5,073 nucleotides of DNA from Rhodobacterales bacterium UBA3089 (GTDB taxonomy: Bacteria > Pseudomonadota > Alphaproteobacteria > Rhodobacterales > Rhodobacteraceae). Both the position numbers and the translations under genes were made by a program. Below are positions 1 to 5,073 of the stretch, piece after piece. Under the pieces are notes generated by a model that saw only the letters and a program-made list of their open reading frames with translations, did no database searches and was not told the DNA's origin. The DNA lies in contig DFBD01000128.1 in the NCBI GenBank assembly GCA_002367255.1, forward strand, positions 13,812 through 18,884. The letters are read 5' to 3'. Each line of letters opens with the position of its first letter. Positions within the stretch are counted from its first letter, which is position 1.

Positions 1-28
1 ATATTATGTTAAATAAACTGGTGATTGC

Positions 29-57
29 TTGTTATATACTTGATTAAGACCTATAGT
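29..57 (+). promoter_or_regulatory. Predicted sigma-70-type promoter of miaA
   Basis: A -35-like TTGTTA (29-34, four of six consensus bases) is followed after exactly 17 bp by a -10-like TATAGT (52-57, five of six). The expected transcription start falls at about 63-66, on or just before the miaA ATG at 66. No Shine-Dalgarno sequence precedes that ATG, which fits a leaderless or almost leaderless message. The surrounding DNA is AT-rich. A second -10-like TATACT (35-40) has no acceptable -35 and was set aside. This is a pattern match only. Confidence 0.45.
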
Positions 58-65
58 CTAAAGCT

Positions 66-1010
66 ATGAATACAATCACATATCCCCATGGCAAACCGAT
101 TTTGATTTGCGGGCCTACGGCCTCGGGAAAGTCTGCGTTGGGTATCGAGATTGCACGAAAGTCCGGCGCATGCATCCTTAACGCCGATGCTTTGCAGGTG
201 TACGACACTTGGCGTATTTTAACCGCGCGACCCAGCGAAGTTGATGAGGAAACCGTGCCGCATCACCTTTACGGACATATACCGTTGCGGCGAACGTATT
301 CGGTTGGCGCATGGTTGCGGGATGTTAAGAAAATTTTGGAGACCGTTGATCGCCAAGTGATTATCCTTGGTGGAACTGGGCTGTATTTTTCTGCTTTAAC
401 CTCGGGGTTGGCCGAAATTCCTGAAACGCCAAGCCATATCAGAGCCAGAGGTAACGAGATTAGAAATGCATCCCATGGCGCTGAATTCATAGAATATTTG
501 TCTAAATACGACTCTGATACTTTGGCTAAAACAGATCGGGATAATCCAATGCGTTTGCAACGCGCCTGGGAGGTTATGGAGGCAACCGGCCGTGGTTTGG
601 CCTCGTGGCAACAAGATACGCCACCGCCTCTCGTTCCGCTTGAATCGGCCAACGCTGTTGTGCTGAACTCCAGCCCGGATTGGTTGAATGCGCGGATCGC
701 GCGACGGTTTGACAGAATGGTTGCAGATGGTGCGCTGGACGAGTGCAAAGCCGTGATGCAAAGCGGATGGGAACCAACCCTACCCTCTTCTCGTGCGCTT
801 GGTGCGCGTGAACTGGTTGCGTATCTGCGCGAGGAATGTACGCTGGACGAGGCGAAAGAAAGCGCGACGATTGCGACACGGCAGTTTGCTAAACGGCAAC
901 GCTCGTGGTTTCGCAACAAAATGCAGGACTGGCAACAGGTCCCACTGGATGATCAGACCGACATAGCGGTTCTTGCAGGCCTAATTTTGCAACGTGGCGA
1001 TCTTTCCTGA
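66..1010 (+). CDS. miaA: tRNA dimethylallyltransferase (tRNA A37 isopentenyltransferase)
   Basis: MiaA is a cytoplasmic enzyme that transfers the dimethylallyl group of DMAPP to N6 of adenosine 37 in tRNAs reading codons that begin with U; this is the first step towards ms2i6A. The 314 residues match the usual family length. The P-loop GPTASGKS is at residues 16-23. NADALQVYD follows, with D41 at the place of the family's catalytic aspartate, and LTARPS at 52-57 is the variant I recall in alphaproteobacteria. Further motifs are VPHHLYGH (64-71), GGTGLYF (102-108), DNPMRLQRAWEV (159-170) with TGRGLASWQ, and the C-terminal RQFAKRQRSWFR (272-283) that contacts tRNA and substrate. No other in-frame ATG lies near the N-terminus, so ATG 66 is the start even though it lacks a ribosome binding site. 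The upstream neighbour is outside the window. The downstream araC-type gene is 143 bp away and probably separately transcribed. Confidence 0.97.
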   Translation: MNTITYPHGKPILICGPTASGKSALGIEIARKSGACILNADALQVYDTWRILTARPSEVDEETVPHHLYGHIPLRRTYSVGAWLRDVKKILETVDRQVIILGGTGLYFSALTSGLAEIPETPSHIRARGNEIRNASHGAEFIEYLSKYDSDTLAKTDRDNPMRLQRAWEVMEATGRGLASWQQDTPPPLVPLESANAVVLNSSPDWLNARIARRFDRMVADGALDECKAVMQSGWEPTLPSSRALGARELVAYLREECTLDEAKESATIATRQFAKRQRSWFRNKMQDWQQVPLDDQTDIAVLAGLILQRGDLS

Positions 1011-1153
1011 ACACCACCGCTTGTATGTATTGATTCTGTAACGCGCAGATAGTGTGTCTGTTGTCCAACGCTCTCGATTTTTTGGAAAAAGTATTGAAAA
1101 AATCCATGAATTCGGTAAGTTACAATAAAAAAACGAACATCTGAGGCAGACAA

Positions 1154-2032
1154 TTGAATACATCATCCTATGACCTGTACCGCGAATTGCGGTCCACAGG
1201 GCAGCCGGTGGAGGCTGTGCACTGTGAAAGTATTTCCGCCCGTGGACTAAAGCAACCATGGCGGTTGGACGAACACCGCCATTATGATTTGCACCAGTTT
1301 TTCTGGATTACACGTGGCGGTGGCCGTGTTGTCATTGACGGTGTAACGCATGGTTTCGGGGCAAATACCGCGCTGTTTATCCCTAACCTGACCGTTCACG
1401 GTTTTGAATTTACGCTCGGCACTGTCGGTTGGGTGGTTTCCATGGTCAAAGATCTGCCAATCGCGATGCCTGAAGAGCCTATGATGTGTGTGCTGCCAAG
1501 CCCTCGGGATCAGGCGTATTTAACGGGTGATTTCAATAACCTGAACACAGAGTATGTTGCAGATACACCGGATCGTCAGGAAACGTTGCTGCACCATGCA
1601 GGCCTGCTTTCTATCCGGTATCGTCGTATGAAATCTGGCAGTCTGCGTAAAGGTTTTTCCAATGACAGCGCGCGTCGCCGTCTTATGCGCAAGTTTATTG
1701 CGCGGCTTGAAGATCGTTATGGCTCGCCTGATACCGTTAAGGATTACGCTGGTGCATTAGAGGTGACAACGACCCACCTTACCCGCGTTTGCCGCGAAAC
1801 CACCGGGAAACCGGCAACGAAACTTATTCAGGATCGTACAATGCTGGAGGCACGGCGTAATTTGGCCAATACGAAGCTGAAGGTCCGCGAAATCTCCGAT
1901 GATTTGGGGTTCCAGACACCGGCATATTTTACGCGCGTTTTTACGGCCAGCACCGGTAAGTCACCACGAACATTCCGCAAAGACGCGCAATCGCAGGCCG
2001 TTATAAACCCGAATACCCGCTCCACCATCTAA
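1154..2032 (+). CDS. AraC/XylS-family transcriptional regulator with N-terminal cupin sensor domain
   Basis: This is a 292-residue DNA-binding regulator with the classic AraC layout. The N-terminal half looks like a cupin-type effector domain: DEHRHYDLHQFFWITRGGG (39-57), then the strands RVVIDG and ALFIPNLTVHGFEF. The C-terminal half carries two helix-turn-helix units: helices around 198-220 (YAGALEVTTTHLTRVCRETTG) and around 244-266, with DLGFQTPAYFTRVFTASTGKSPRTFR as the family signature. The start is TTG. An in-frame TGA sits at 1142-1144, the next in-frame ATG is near residue 97 and would destroy the cupin, and GAGG (1143-1146) lies 7 bp before the TTG. The histidine-rich sensor stretch resembles regulators of aromatic or sugar catabolism (PobR/HpaA-like), but the ligand cannot be read from sequence. 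It sits between two housekeeping genes with no catabolic operon beside it, so its targets are unknown; self-regulation is common in the family. Confidence 0.9.
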   Translation: MNTSSYDLYRELRSTGQPVEAVHCESISARGLKQPWRLDEHRHYDLHQFFWITRGGGRVVIDGVTHGFGANTALFIPNLTVHGFEFTLGTVGWVVSMVKDLPIAMPEEPMMCVLPSPRDQAYLTGDFNNLNTEYVADTPDRQETLLHHAGLLSIRYRRMKSGSLRKGFSNDSARRRLMRKFIARLEDRYGSPDTVKDYAGALEVTTTHLTRVCRETTGKPATKLIQDRTMLEARRNLANTKLKVREISDDLGFQTPAYFTRVFTASTGKSPRTFRKDAQSQAVINPNTRSTI

Positions 2033-2125
2033 GGTGAGACAATAGGTATCCCGCTTCGCAGTTGATATTTCAGGCGCGCTTTGTTAGGCCGCGCCTATCA
2101 TTCCTCTGTCGAAAAGAGCATGCCC

Positions 2126-3430
2126 ATGATCCCTCGCTATTCCCGCCCTGAAATGGTCGCCATTTGGTCGCCTGAAAACAAATTCCGCATCTGGTACGAG
2201 ATTGAGGCGCACGCCTGTGACGCGCAAGCCGCCCTTGGTGTGATCCCGAAAGAAAGTGCTGCGGCGGTTTGGAAAGCCAAGGACGCGAAGTTCGACGTAG
2301 CGCGGATTGACGAAATCGAAGCTGTCACCAAGCACGACGTTATAGCCTTCCTTACGCATCTAGCCGAGATCATCGGTAATGATGAAGCTCGTTTTGTACA
2401 TCAGGGCATGACTTCATCCGATGTTCTGGATACGTGTTTCAACGTTCAGCTTGTCGAAGCGGCTGATATCTTGCTTGCTGATGTAGATAAACTCCTGGCA
2501 GCCCTTAAGCGGCGAGCATATGAGCATAAAGACACTATCCGCATCGGCCGAAGCCATGGAATCCACGCCGAACCTACGACGATGGGTCTGACTTTCGCCC
2601 GTTTCTATGCTGAAATGGACCGGAACAAAGCCCGCTTACAGGTTGCCCGCGATGAAATCGCAACGGGTGCTATTTCGGGTGCTGTTGGTACCTTCGCCAA
2701 TATCGACCCATCGGTTGAGGAACATGTTTGCGAGCAACTTGGCCTGAAACCCGAGCCTATCAGTACACAGGTTATTCCACGCGATCGCCATGCTGCATTC
2801 TTTGCCGCACTTGGAGTTGTCGCCGCCTCGATCGAGAATGTTGCAACGGAAGTGCGTCACATGCAGCGTACAGAGGTGCTTGAGGCAGAAGAATACTTTG
2901 CGCCTGGCCAAAAAGGTTCATCGGCGATGCCACACAAACGCAACCCGGTTTTGACGGAAAACCTGACAGGCCTGTCTCGCGTAGTGCGTATGGTCGTGGT
3001 TCCGGCTATGGAAAATGTGGCCCTTTGGCATGAACGCGATATCTCGCACAGTTCAGTTGAACGTAACATTGGGCCGGATTCGACAATTACACTGGATTTC
3101 GCCCTGCACCGCCTGACTATGGTGATCGACAAGTTGTTGGTTTACCCTGACAACATGCTGAAAAACATGAATAAGTTCCGTGGTTTGGTGCATTCGCAAC
3201 GCGTACTTCTGGCTTTGACCCAAAAAGGCCTTAGCCGCGAGGACAGCTATCGCCTTGTTCAACGTAACGCGATGCGGGTTTGGGAAGAGGACGCGGATTT
3301 CATGACCGAGTTGAAAGCCGACCCTGAGGTTACAGCCGCCCTAACGGACGCCGAGATAGACGACAAGTTCGACCTCGGGTATCACACGAAGCACGTCGAT
3401 ACGATCTTCAAGCGTGTGTTCGGGGAATAA
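2126..3430 (+). CDS. purB: Adenylosuccinate lyase
   Basis: PurB is a homotetrameric cytoplasmic lyase of the fumarase/aspartase superfamily. It cleaves SAICAR to AICAR plus fumarate in IMP synthesis, and adenylosuccinate to AMP plus fumarate. With the start at 2126 the protein has 434 residues, normal for the short PurB class. Visible motifs are RYSRPEM at the N-terminus, HQGMTSSDVLDT (TSSD at 96-99), GRSHGIHAEPTT (141-152) with H144 as the likely general acid, and the superfamily signature GSSAMPHKRNP (264-274) holding the catalytic serine (S265 or S266) on the mobile loop. The frame is open back to a TTG at 2081, but the purine-rich AAAAGAG (2112-2118) stands 7 bp before ATG 2126 and only 1 bp before ATG 2120, and homologues as I know them begin MIPRYSRPEM. 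It lies 93 bp after the araC-type gene and is probably transcribed alone, ending at a hairpin shared with the convergent gene. Confidence 0.98.
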   Translation: MIPRYSRPEMVAIWSPENKFRIWYEIEAHACDAQAALGVIPKESAAAVWKAKDAKFDVARIDEIEAVTKHDVIAFLTHLAEIIGNDEARFVHQGMTSSDVLDTCFNVQLVEAADILLADVDKLLAALKRRAYEHKDTIRIGRSHGIHAEPTTMGLTFARFYAEMDRNKARLQVARDEIATGAISGAVGTFANIDPSVEEHVCEQLGLKPEPISTQVIPRDRHAAFFAALGVVAASIENVATEVRHMQRTEVLEAEEYFAPGQKGSSAMPHKRNPVLTENLTGLSRVVRMVVVPAMENVALWHERDISHSSVERNIGPDSTITLDFALHRLTMVIDKLLVYPDNMLKNMNKFRGLVHSQRVLLALTQKGLSREDSYRLVQRNAMRVWEEDADFMTELKADPEVTAALTDAEIDDKFDLGYHTKHVDTIFKRVFGE

Positions 3431-3439
3431 GCGACAATC

Positions 3440-3471
3440 CGAATAGAAGTCGCTTGGCCGGCTTCTATTCG
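3440..3471. terminator. Strong hairpin between convergent genes; probable bidirectional terminator
   Basis: Left arm 3440-3452 and right arm 3459-3471 pair over 13 bp: CGAATAGAAG is matched perfectly by CTTCTATTCG, followed by one G-T wobble and two more pairs, with loop CTTGGC. The hairpin begins 9 bp after the purB stop and includes the stop codon of the minus-strand mini gene (3465-3467), so it can end transcription from both sides. No clear T run follows on either strand, so it may work with Rho, or protect 3' ends, rather than act as a textbook intrinsic terminator. Confidence 0.6.
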
Positions 3472-3650
3472 TTACCAAACAAAGCTTTAGCGATGAAATA
3501 GGCAGTCGGAACAGCAAGCGTTGCGCCAATGGCTGCTGCAATCAGGATGTAGTTCAGGGTGTCATACCCGGATGCGAGCGCTGCAATAACCATAATTCCA
3601 GCAAGTGTGGTTCCGGCTATTGCATATATTATCGAAGCTAATCTGAACAT
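3465..3650 (-). CDS. Small two-helix inner-membrane protein of unknown function
   Basis: This 61-residue protein has two hydrophobic segments, about residues 4-27 (LASIIYAIAGTTLAGIMVIAAL) and 33-56 (LNYILIAAAIGATLAVPTAY and following), joined by the short polar turn ASGYDT. It ends in KALFGNE, so a membrane hairpin is expected. I see no catalytic motif. The coding call is supported by GGAGAA (complement of 3655-3660) 4 bp before the ATG, a plausible promoter with an FNR-type box upstream, and alanine/glycine-rich helices typical of real membrane proteins. I recall short homologues in Rhodobacteraceae, some carrying the database label 'CTP synthetase'. Nothing here supports that label: real CTP synthase (PyrG) is a soluble enzyme roughly nine times longer. 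The gene converges on purB, and its stop lies inside the shared hairpin. It is separated from the zeta gene behind it by that gene's terminator, so it is probably monocistronic. Confidence 0.75.
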   Translation of the reverse strand: MFRLASIIYAIAGTTLAGIMVIAALASGYDTLNYILIAAAIGATLAVPTAYFIAKALFGNE

Positions 3651-3677
3651 TATGTTCTCCTATTCACAGTTTAGGAT

Positions 3678-3720
3678 TGTATATAAGGCCGTTCACCATC
3701 AGGGCTTTGATCTATCTCAA
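3678..3720 (-). promoter_or_regulatory. Predicted FNR/FnrL-type box and -10 element of the mini membrane protein gene
   Basis: On the minus strand TTGAG-ATAG-ATCAA (3720 down to 3707) matches nine of ten fixed bases of the FNR/FnrL half-site consensus TTGAT-N4-ATCAA. A -10-like TATACA (3683-3678), or the overlapping TATATA (3685-3680), lies downstream. A start at about 3671-3673 would put the box centre near -41 to -42, the standard position for class II activation. No -35 hexamer is seen at the matching position, as expected of an activator-dependent promoter. The transcript would have a leader of about 22 nt containing the ribosome binding site. Related Crp/Fnr regulators such as Dnr/NNR recognise almost the same site and cannot be told apart here. 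Confidence 0.5.
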
Positions 3721-3727
3721 ATTGACC

Positions 3728-3755
3728 AAAAAAACCGGCACCATTACAGTGCCGG
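3728..3755 (-). terminator. Rho-independent terminator of the ATPase zeta gene
   Basis: Read on the minus strand, CCGGCAC (3755-3749) pairs perfectly with GTGCCGG (3741-3735) across a 7-nt loop, and seven T residues follow (3734-3728). It starts about 20 bp beyond the zeta stop codon. This is a textbook intrinsic terminator, and it also insulates the downstream mini gene and its FNR-type promoter. On the plus strand only a weak T run follows and no gene reads into it. Confidence 0.9.
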
Positions 3756-3775
3756 GCATTCTTTTAGTTGCTACT

Positions 3776-4090
3776 TTAGACGCCAGCTTCGATTTGCTCG
3801 ACAGCTGTTTGTGTCAGTTCAAGCAGTTTAGAACGAACTTCGTCATCGCTCATTTCGCCGTTAAAATCTGCAACCACCTTACGAACAACATCTTCGTGGC
3901 CAGCTTCTTCGAAATCGGATTTGATAACCTCCAGCGCATAAGTCGCTGCATCATCATCGGATTTACCAAGCAACCCGGCAGCCCACAGGCCCAGCAATTT
4001 ATTGGCCCGTGCCGCAATTTTGAATTTCATTTCTTCGTCGTGCGCATACTTGTTTTCATATGCAGCTTCGCGATCGTTAAAAGTGCTCAT
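3776..4090 (-). CDS. F1Fo-ATPase inhibitor subunit zeta (DUF1476 family)
   Basis: This 104-residue soluble, mostly helical protein belongs to DUF1476, shown in Paracoccus denitrificans to be the zeta subunit, which binds F1 and blocks ATP hydrolysis, replacing bacterial epsilon as the main inhibitor in alphaproteobacteria. The N-terminal STFNDREAAYENKYAHDEEM (2-21) corresponds to the inhibitory segment, and the conserved core FKIAARANKLLGLWAAGLLG (23-42) follows at once. Then come the acidic DFEEAGHEDVVRKVVADF and a C-terminal helix. Length and start agree with the family, and GGAGA (complement of 4097-4101) lies 6 bp before the ATG. The gene is divergent from purC and far from any ATP synthase operon visible here; as I recall, zeta genes are normally unlinked to atp genes. 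A weak promoter may lie at about 4125-4154 (TTGTAT and TATTTA, 18 bp apart). It ends at an intrinsic terminator, so it is monocistronic. Confidence 0.93.
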   Translation of the reverse strand: MSTFNDREAAYENKYAHDEEMKFKIAARANKLLGLWAAGLLGKSDDDAATYALEVIKSDFEEAGHEDVVRKVVADFNGEMSDDEVRSKLLELTQTAVEQIEAGV

Positions 4091-4172
4091 CTTATGTCTC
4101 CGTTGGAAGATTGTCCTTCACCCTTAAATAACCATTACAGGGGGGGGTATACAAGGCCGCAGGTGCGAATCC

Positions 4173-4201
4173 TTGCTCCTTGTGACACTACGGCCTATAG
4201 A
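4173..4201 (+). promoter_or_regulatory. Candidate promoter of the purC operon
   Basis: TTGCTC (4173-4178) and TATAGA (4196-4201) are 17 bp apart and resemble -35 and -10 elements; only TTG and TATA match strongly. Transcription would begin near 4208 and give a leader of about 55 nt. Inverted repeats overlap both hexamers (ACAAGG/CCTTGT at 4151-4156 and 4178-4183; AGGCCG/CGGCCT at 4154-4159 and 4191-4196), so a repressor or activator could act here. No known purine-responsive operator or riboswitch was recognised. Confidence 0.3.
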
Positions 4202-4226
4202 GCAGGTAAATCCTGTGGGGCAGAAC

Positions 4227-4250
4227 ATGCGCCCTACCCTGATGCGCTAA
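4227..4250 (+). other. Seven-codon mini-ORF (MRPTLMR) in the purC leader
   Basis: ATG at 4227 opens a complete frame of seven codons ending in TAA (4248-4250), 2 bp before the purC ribosome binding site and in the same frame as purC. A G-rich stretch (4217-4220) lies 6 bp upstream as a weak ribosome binding site. That stretch also forms the 5' arm of a bulged hairpin (4217-4222 with 4228-4234) which would cover the mini-ORF start. It could be a leader peptide that opens the purC site, but an ORF this short can arise by chance. Confidence 0.2.
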
Positions 4251-4262
4251 ACGGAGGCACCC

Positions 4263-5024
4263 ATGGCCCGTCGCAGAATGATTTACGAAGGCAAGGCCAA
4301 AATCCTTTATGAGGGGCCGGAACCGGGCACGATTGTCCAGTATTTCAAAGATGACGCAACCGCTTTTAACGCGGAAAAAAAGGCCGTGATCGAGGGTAAA
4401 GGTGTTCTTAACAACATGTTATCCGAACACTTTATGGTTGGGCTTGGTGGTATCGGCATCCCAACGCACTTCATCAAACGCCTAAACATGCGCGAACAGC
4501 TAATCAAAGCGGTCGAGGTGATTCCGCTGGAAGTGGTCGTACGGAATGTCGCGGCAGGTTCAATGTCCAAGCGTTTAGGTATTGAAGAGGGTACTCCCCT
4601 CTCCCGGCCAATCGTCGAATTTTACTATAAAGACGATTCGCTGAATGACCCGCTGGTGACCGAAGACCAGATCGTAGCGCTCCAGTGGGCTGGCCCGCAG
4701 GATCTTGATGAAATGGTCGCCATGGCGCTGCGCGTTAACGATTTTATGTCCGGCCTGATGTTCGGGGTTGGTATCAAACTGGTCGACTTCAAAATCGAGA
4801 TTGGCCGTCTGTTTGATGGTGACTTCCAGCGTTTAATCCTTGCCGATGAAATCAGCCCGGACAGTTGCCGTTTGTGGGATATCGAGACCGGTAATAAACT
4901 GGACAAAGACATATTCCGCCACGATCTGGGCGATCTGGCCGACGCCTACACCGAAGTTGCCACCCGTCTGGGTGTTATGCCCAAGAAATCCGGCGGCCCG
5001 TCTGGCCCCACATTGGTTAAATAA
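4263..5024 (+). CDS. purC: Phosphoribosylaminoimidazole-succinocarboxamide synthase (SAICAR synthetase)
   Basis: PurC joins CAIR and L-aspartate, using ATP, to make SAICAR in the cytoplasm; SAICAR is the substrate of the PurB encoded in the same window. The protein has 253 residues, typical of the single-domain bacterial form. It opens with the ATP-grasp-like strand [15 protein letters not shown] (4-18). The first signature [14 protein letters not shown] is at 87-100, and the second, LVDFKIEIG (173-181), is followed by [13 protein letters not shown] (194-206), the acidic region that binds metal and nucleotide. [11 protein letters not shown] forms a glycine-rich tail. The start is secure: GGAGG (4253-4257) is 5 bp before ATG 4263 and the protein begins in the family's usual way. 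purS follows after 11 bp, so this is the first gene of a pur operon. The leader contains inverted repeats and a mini-ORF that may matter for control. Confidence 0.99.
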   Translation: MARRRMIYEGKAKILYEGPEPGTIVQYFKDDATAFNAEKKAVIEGKGVLNNMLSEHFMVGLGGIGIPTHFIKRLNMREQLIKAVEVIPLEVVVRNVAAGSMSKRLGIEEGTPLSRPIVEFYYKDDSLNDPLVTEDQIVALQWAGPQDLDEMVAMALRVNDFMSGLMFGVGIKLVDFKIEIGRLFDGDFQRLILADEISPDSCRLWDIETGNKLDKDIFRHDLGDLADAYTEVATRLGVMPKKSGGPSGPTLVK

Positions 5025-5035
5025 GGAGCACTCCC

Positions 5036-5073
5036 ATGAAAGCGCGTGTTTACGTAACCCTTAAGAACGGCGT
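5036..5073 (+). CDS. purS: Phosphoribosylformylglycinamidine synthase subunit PurS (5' end only)
   Basis: Only the first 12 codons, MKARVYVTLKNG, plus two bases are present before the window ends. The stretch VYVTLKNG is the opening beta strand typical of PurS, the small dimeric subunit that bridges PurL and PurQ and helps pass ammonia in FGAM synthesis. AAGGAG (5023-5028), which overlaps the purC stop codon, lies 7 bp before the ATG. The 11-bp gap implies co-transcription and probably translational coupling with purC. The identification depends on few residues but is strengthened by the purC-purS gene order common in alphaproteobacteria, where purQ and purL usually follow. Confidence 0.9.
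   Translation, partial: MKARVYVTLKNG

Noticed and set aside
269..919. Long minus-strand open frame (216 codons) opposite miaA
   Set aside because: It lies wholly within miaA, whose motifs are clear; the translation is serine/arginine-rich without recognisable domains, as expected of an antisense shadow.
1094..1126. Promoter for the araC-type gene (TTGAAA 1094-1099 and TACAAT 1121-1126)
   Set aside because: Both hexamers are good but the 21-bp spacing is too long for a normal sigma-70 promoter; no better pair was found.
2062..2101. Promoter for purB (TTGATA 2062-2067 with TATCAT 2096-2101)
   Set aside because: The spacing is 28 bp; at 17 bp the -10 would be TAGGCC, which is poor. The real promoter may be here but cannot be fixed from sequence.
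2081..2125. Upstream TTG start extending purB by 15 codons
   Set aside because: The extra residues match nothing I know in PurB, the stretch contains a GC-rich hairpin, and ATG 2126 has a better placed purine-rich site.
4154..4216. Cobalamin, ZTP or SAM-II riboswitch, or a tRNA
   Set aside because: GGTGCGAATCC resembles part of a cobalamin riboswitch or a T-arm, and GCGCTAAA resembles the end of SAM-II, but the other conserved blocks of each class are missing and no cloverleaf can be drawn.
3677..4312. Plus-strand open frame of 211 codons over the zeta gene and intergenic region
   Set aside because: It runs antisense to the well-supported zeta gene and its terminator and overlaps the start of purC; the translation has no family features.

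Overview
This window looks like chromosomal DNA from an alphaproteobacterium, most likely a marine-type Rhodobacteraceae (Roseobacter-group) species. The reasons are the protein sequences (a PurB beginning MIPRYSRPEM, a PurC followed directly by PurS), a DUF1476 protein, which is the alphaproteobacterial F1Fo-ATPase inhibitor zeta, and a two-helix mini membrane protein of a kind I associate with that family. GC content appears near one half by eye, low for the family but not unusual. It is ordinary core genome: I see no mobile element, CRISPR array, rRNA or complete tRNA.

Layout. Positions 66-1010 (+) encode MiaA, a tRNA-modifying dimethylallyltransferase, apparently from a leaderless or nearly leaderless transcript. 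Positions 1154-2032 (+) encode an AraC/XylS-family regulator that starts with TTG. Positions 2126-3430 (+) encode PurB, adenylosuccinate lyase. A perfect 10-bp-arm hairpin (13 bp with a wobble) separates purB from two minus-strand genes. These are a 61-residue two-helix membrane protein (3465-3650) with an FNR-type box and -10 element in front of it, and the ATPase inhibitor zeta (3776-4090), which ends in a classic rho-independent terminator. A 172-bp divergent intergenic region, rich in inverted repeats, leads to purC (4263-5024, +). The first 12 codons of purS (5036 to the window end) follow, 11 bp behind purC.

How the genes fit together. PurC and PurB catalyse consecutive steps of de novo purine synthesis: SAICAR formation, then SAICAR cleavage. 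PurB also makes AMP from adenylosuccinate. PurS is a subunit of FGAM synthase, and a purC-purS start usually continues into purQ and purL. The zeta protein restrains ATP hydrolysis by the ATP synthase, so ATP economy and purine synthesis lie side by side here, although the genes are divergently transcribed. The AraC-type regulator has no obvious target in the window.

The most interesting signals are regulatory. They are the FNR-box promoter of the uncharacterised mini membrane protein, the leaderless miaA start, and the zeta-purC intergenic region with nested inverted repeats, an eight-G run and a seven-codon mini-ORF ending just before the purC ribosome binding site. None amounts to clear evidence of a new biological system.
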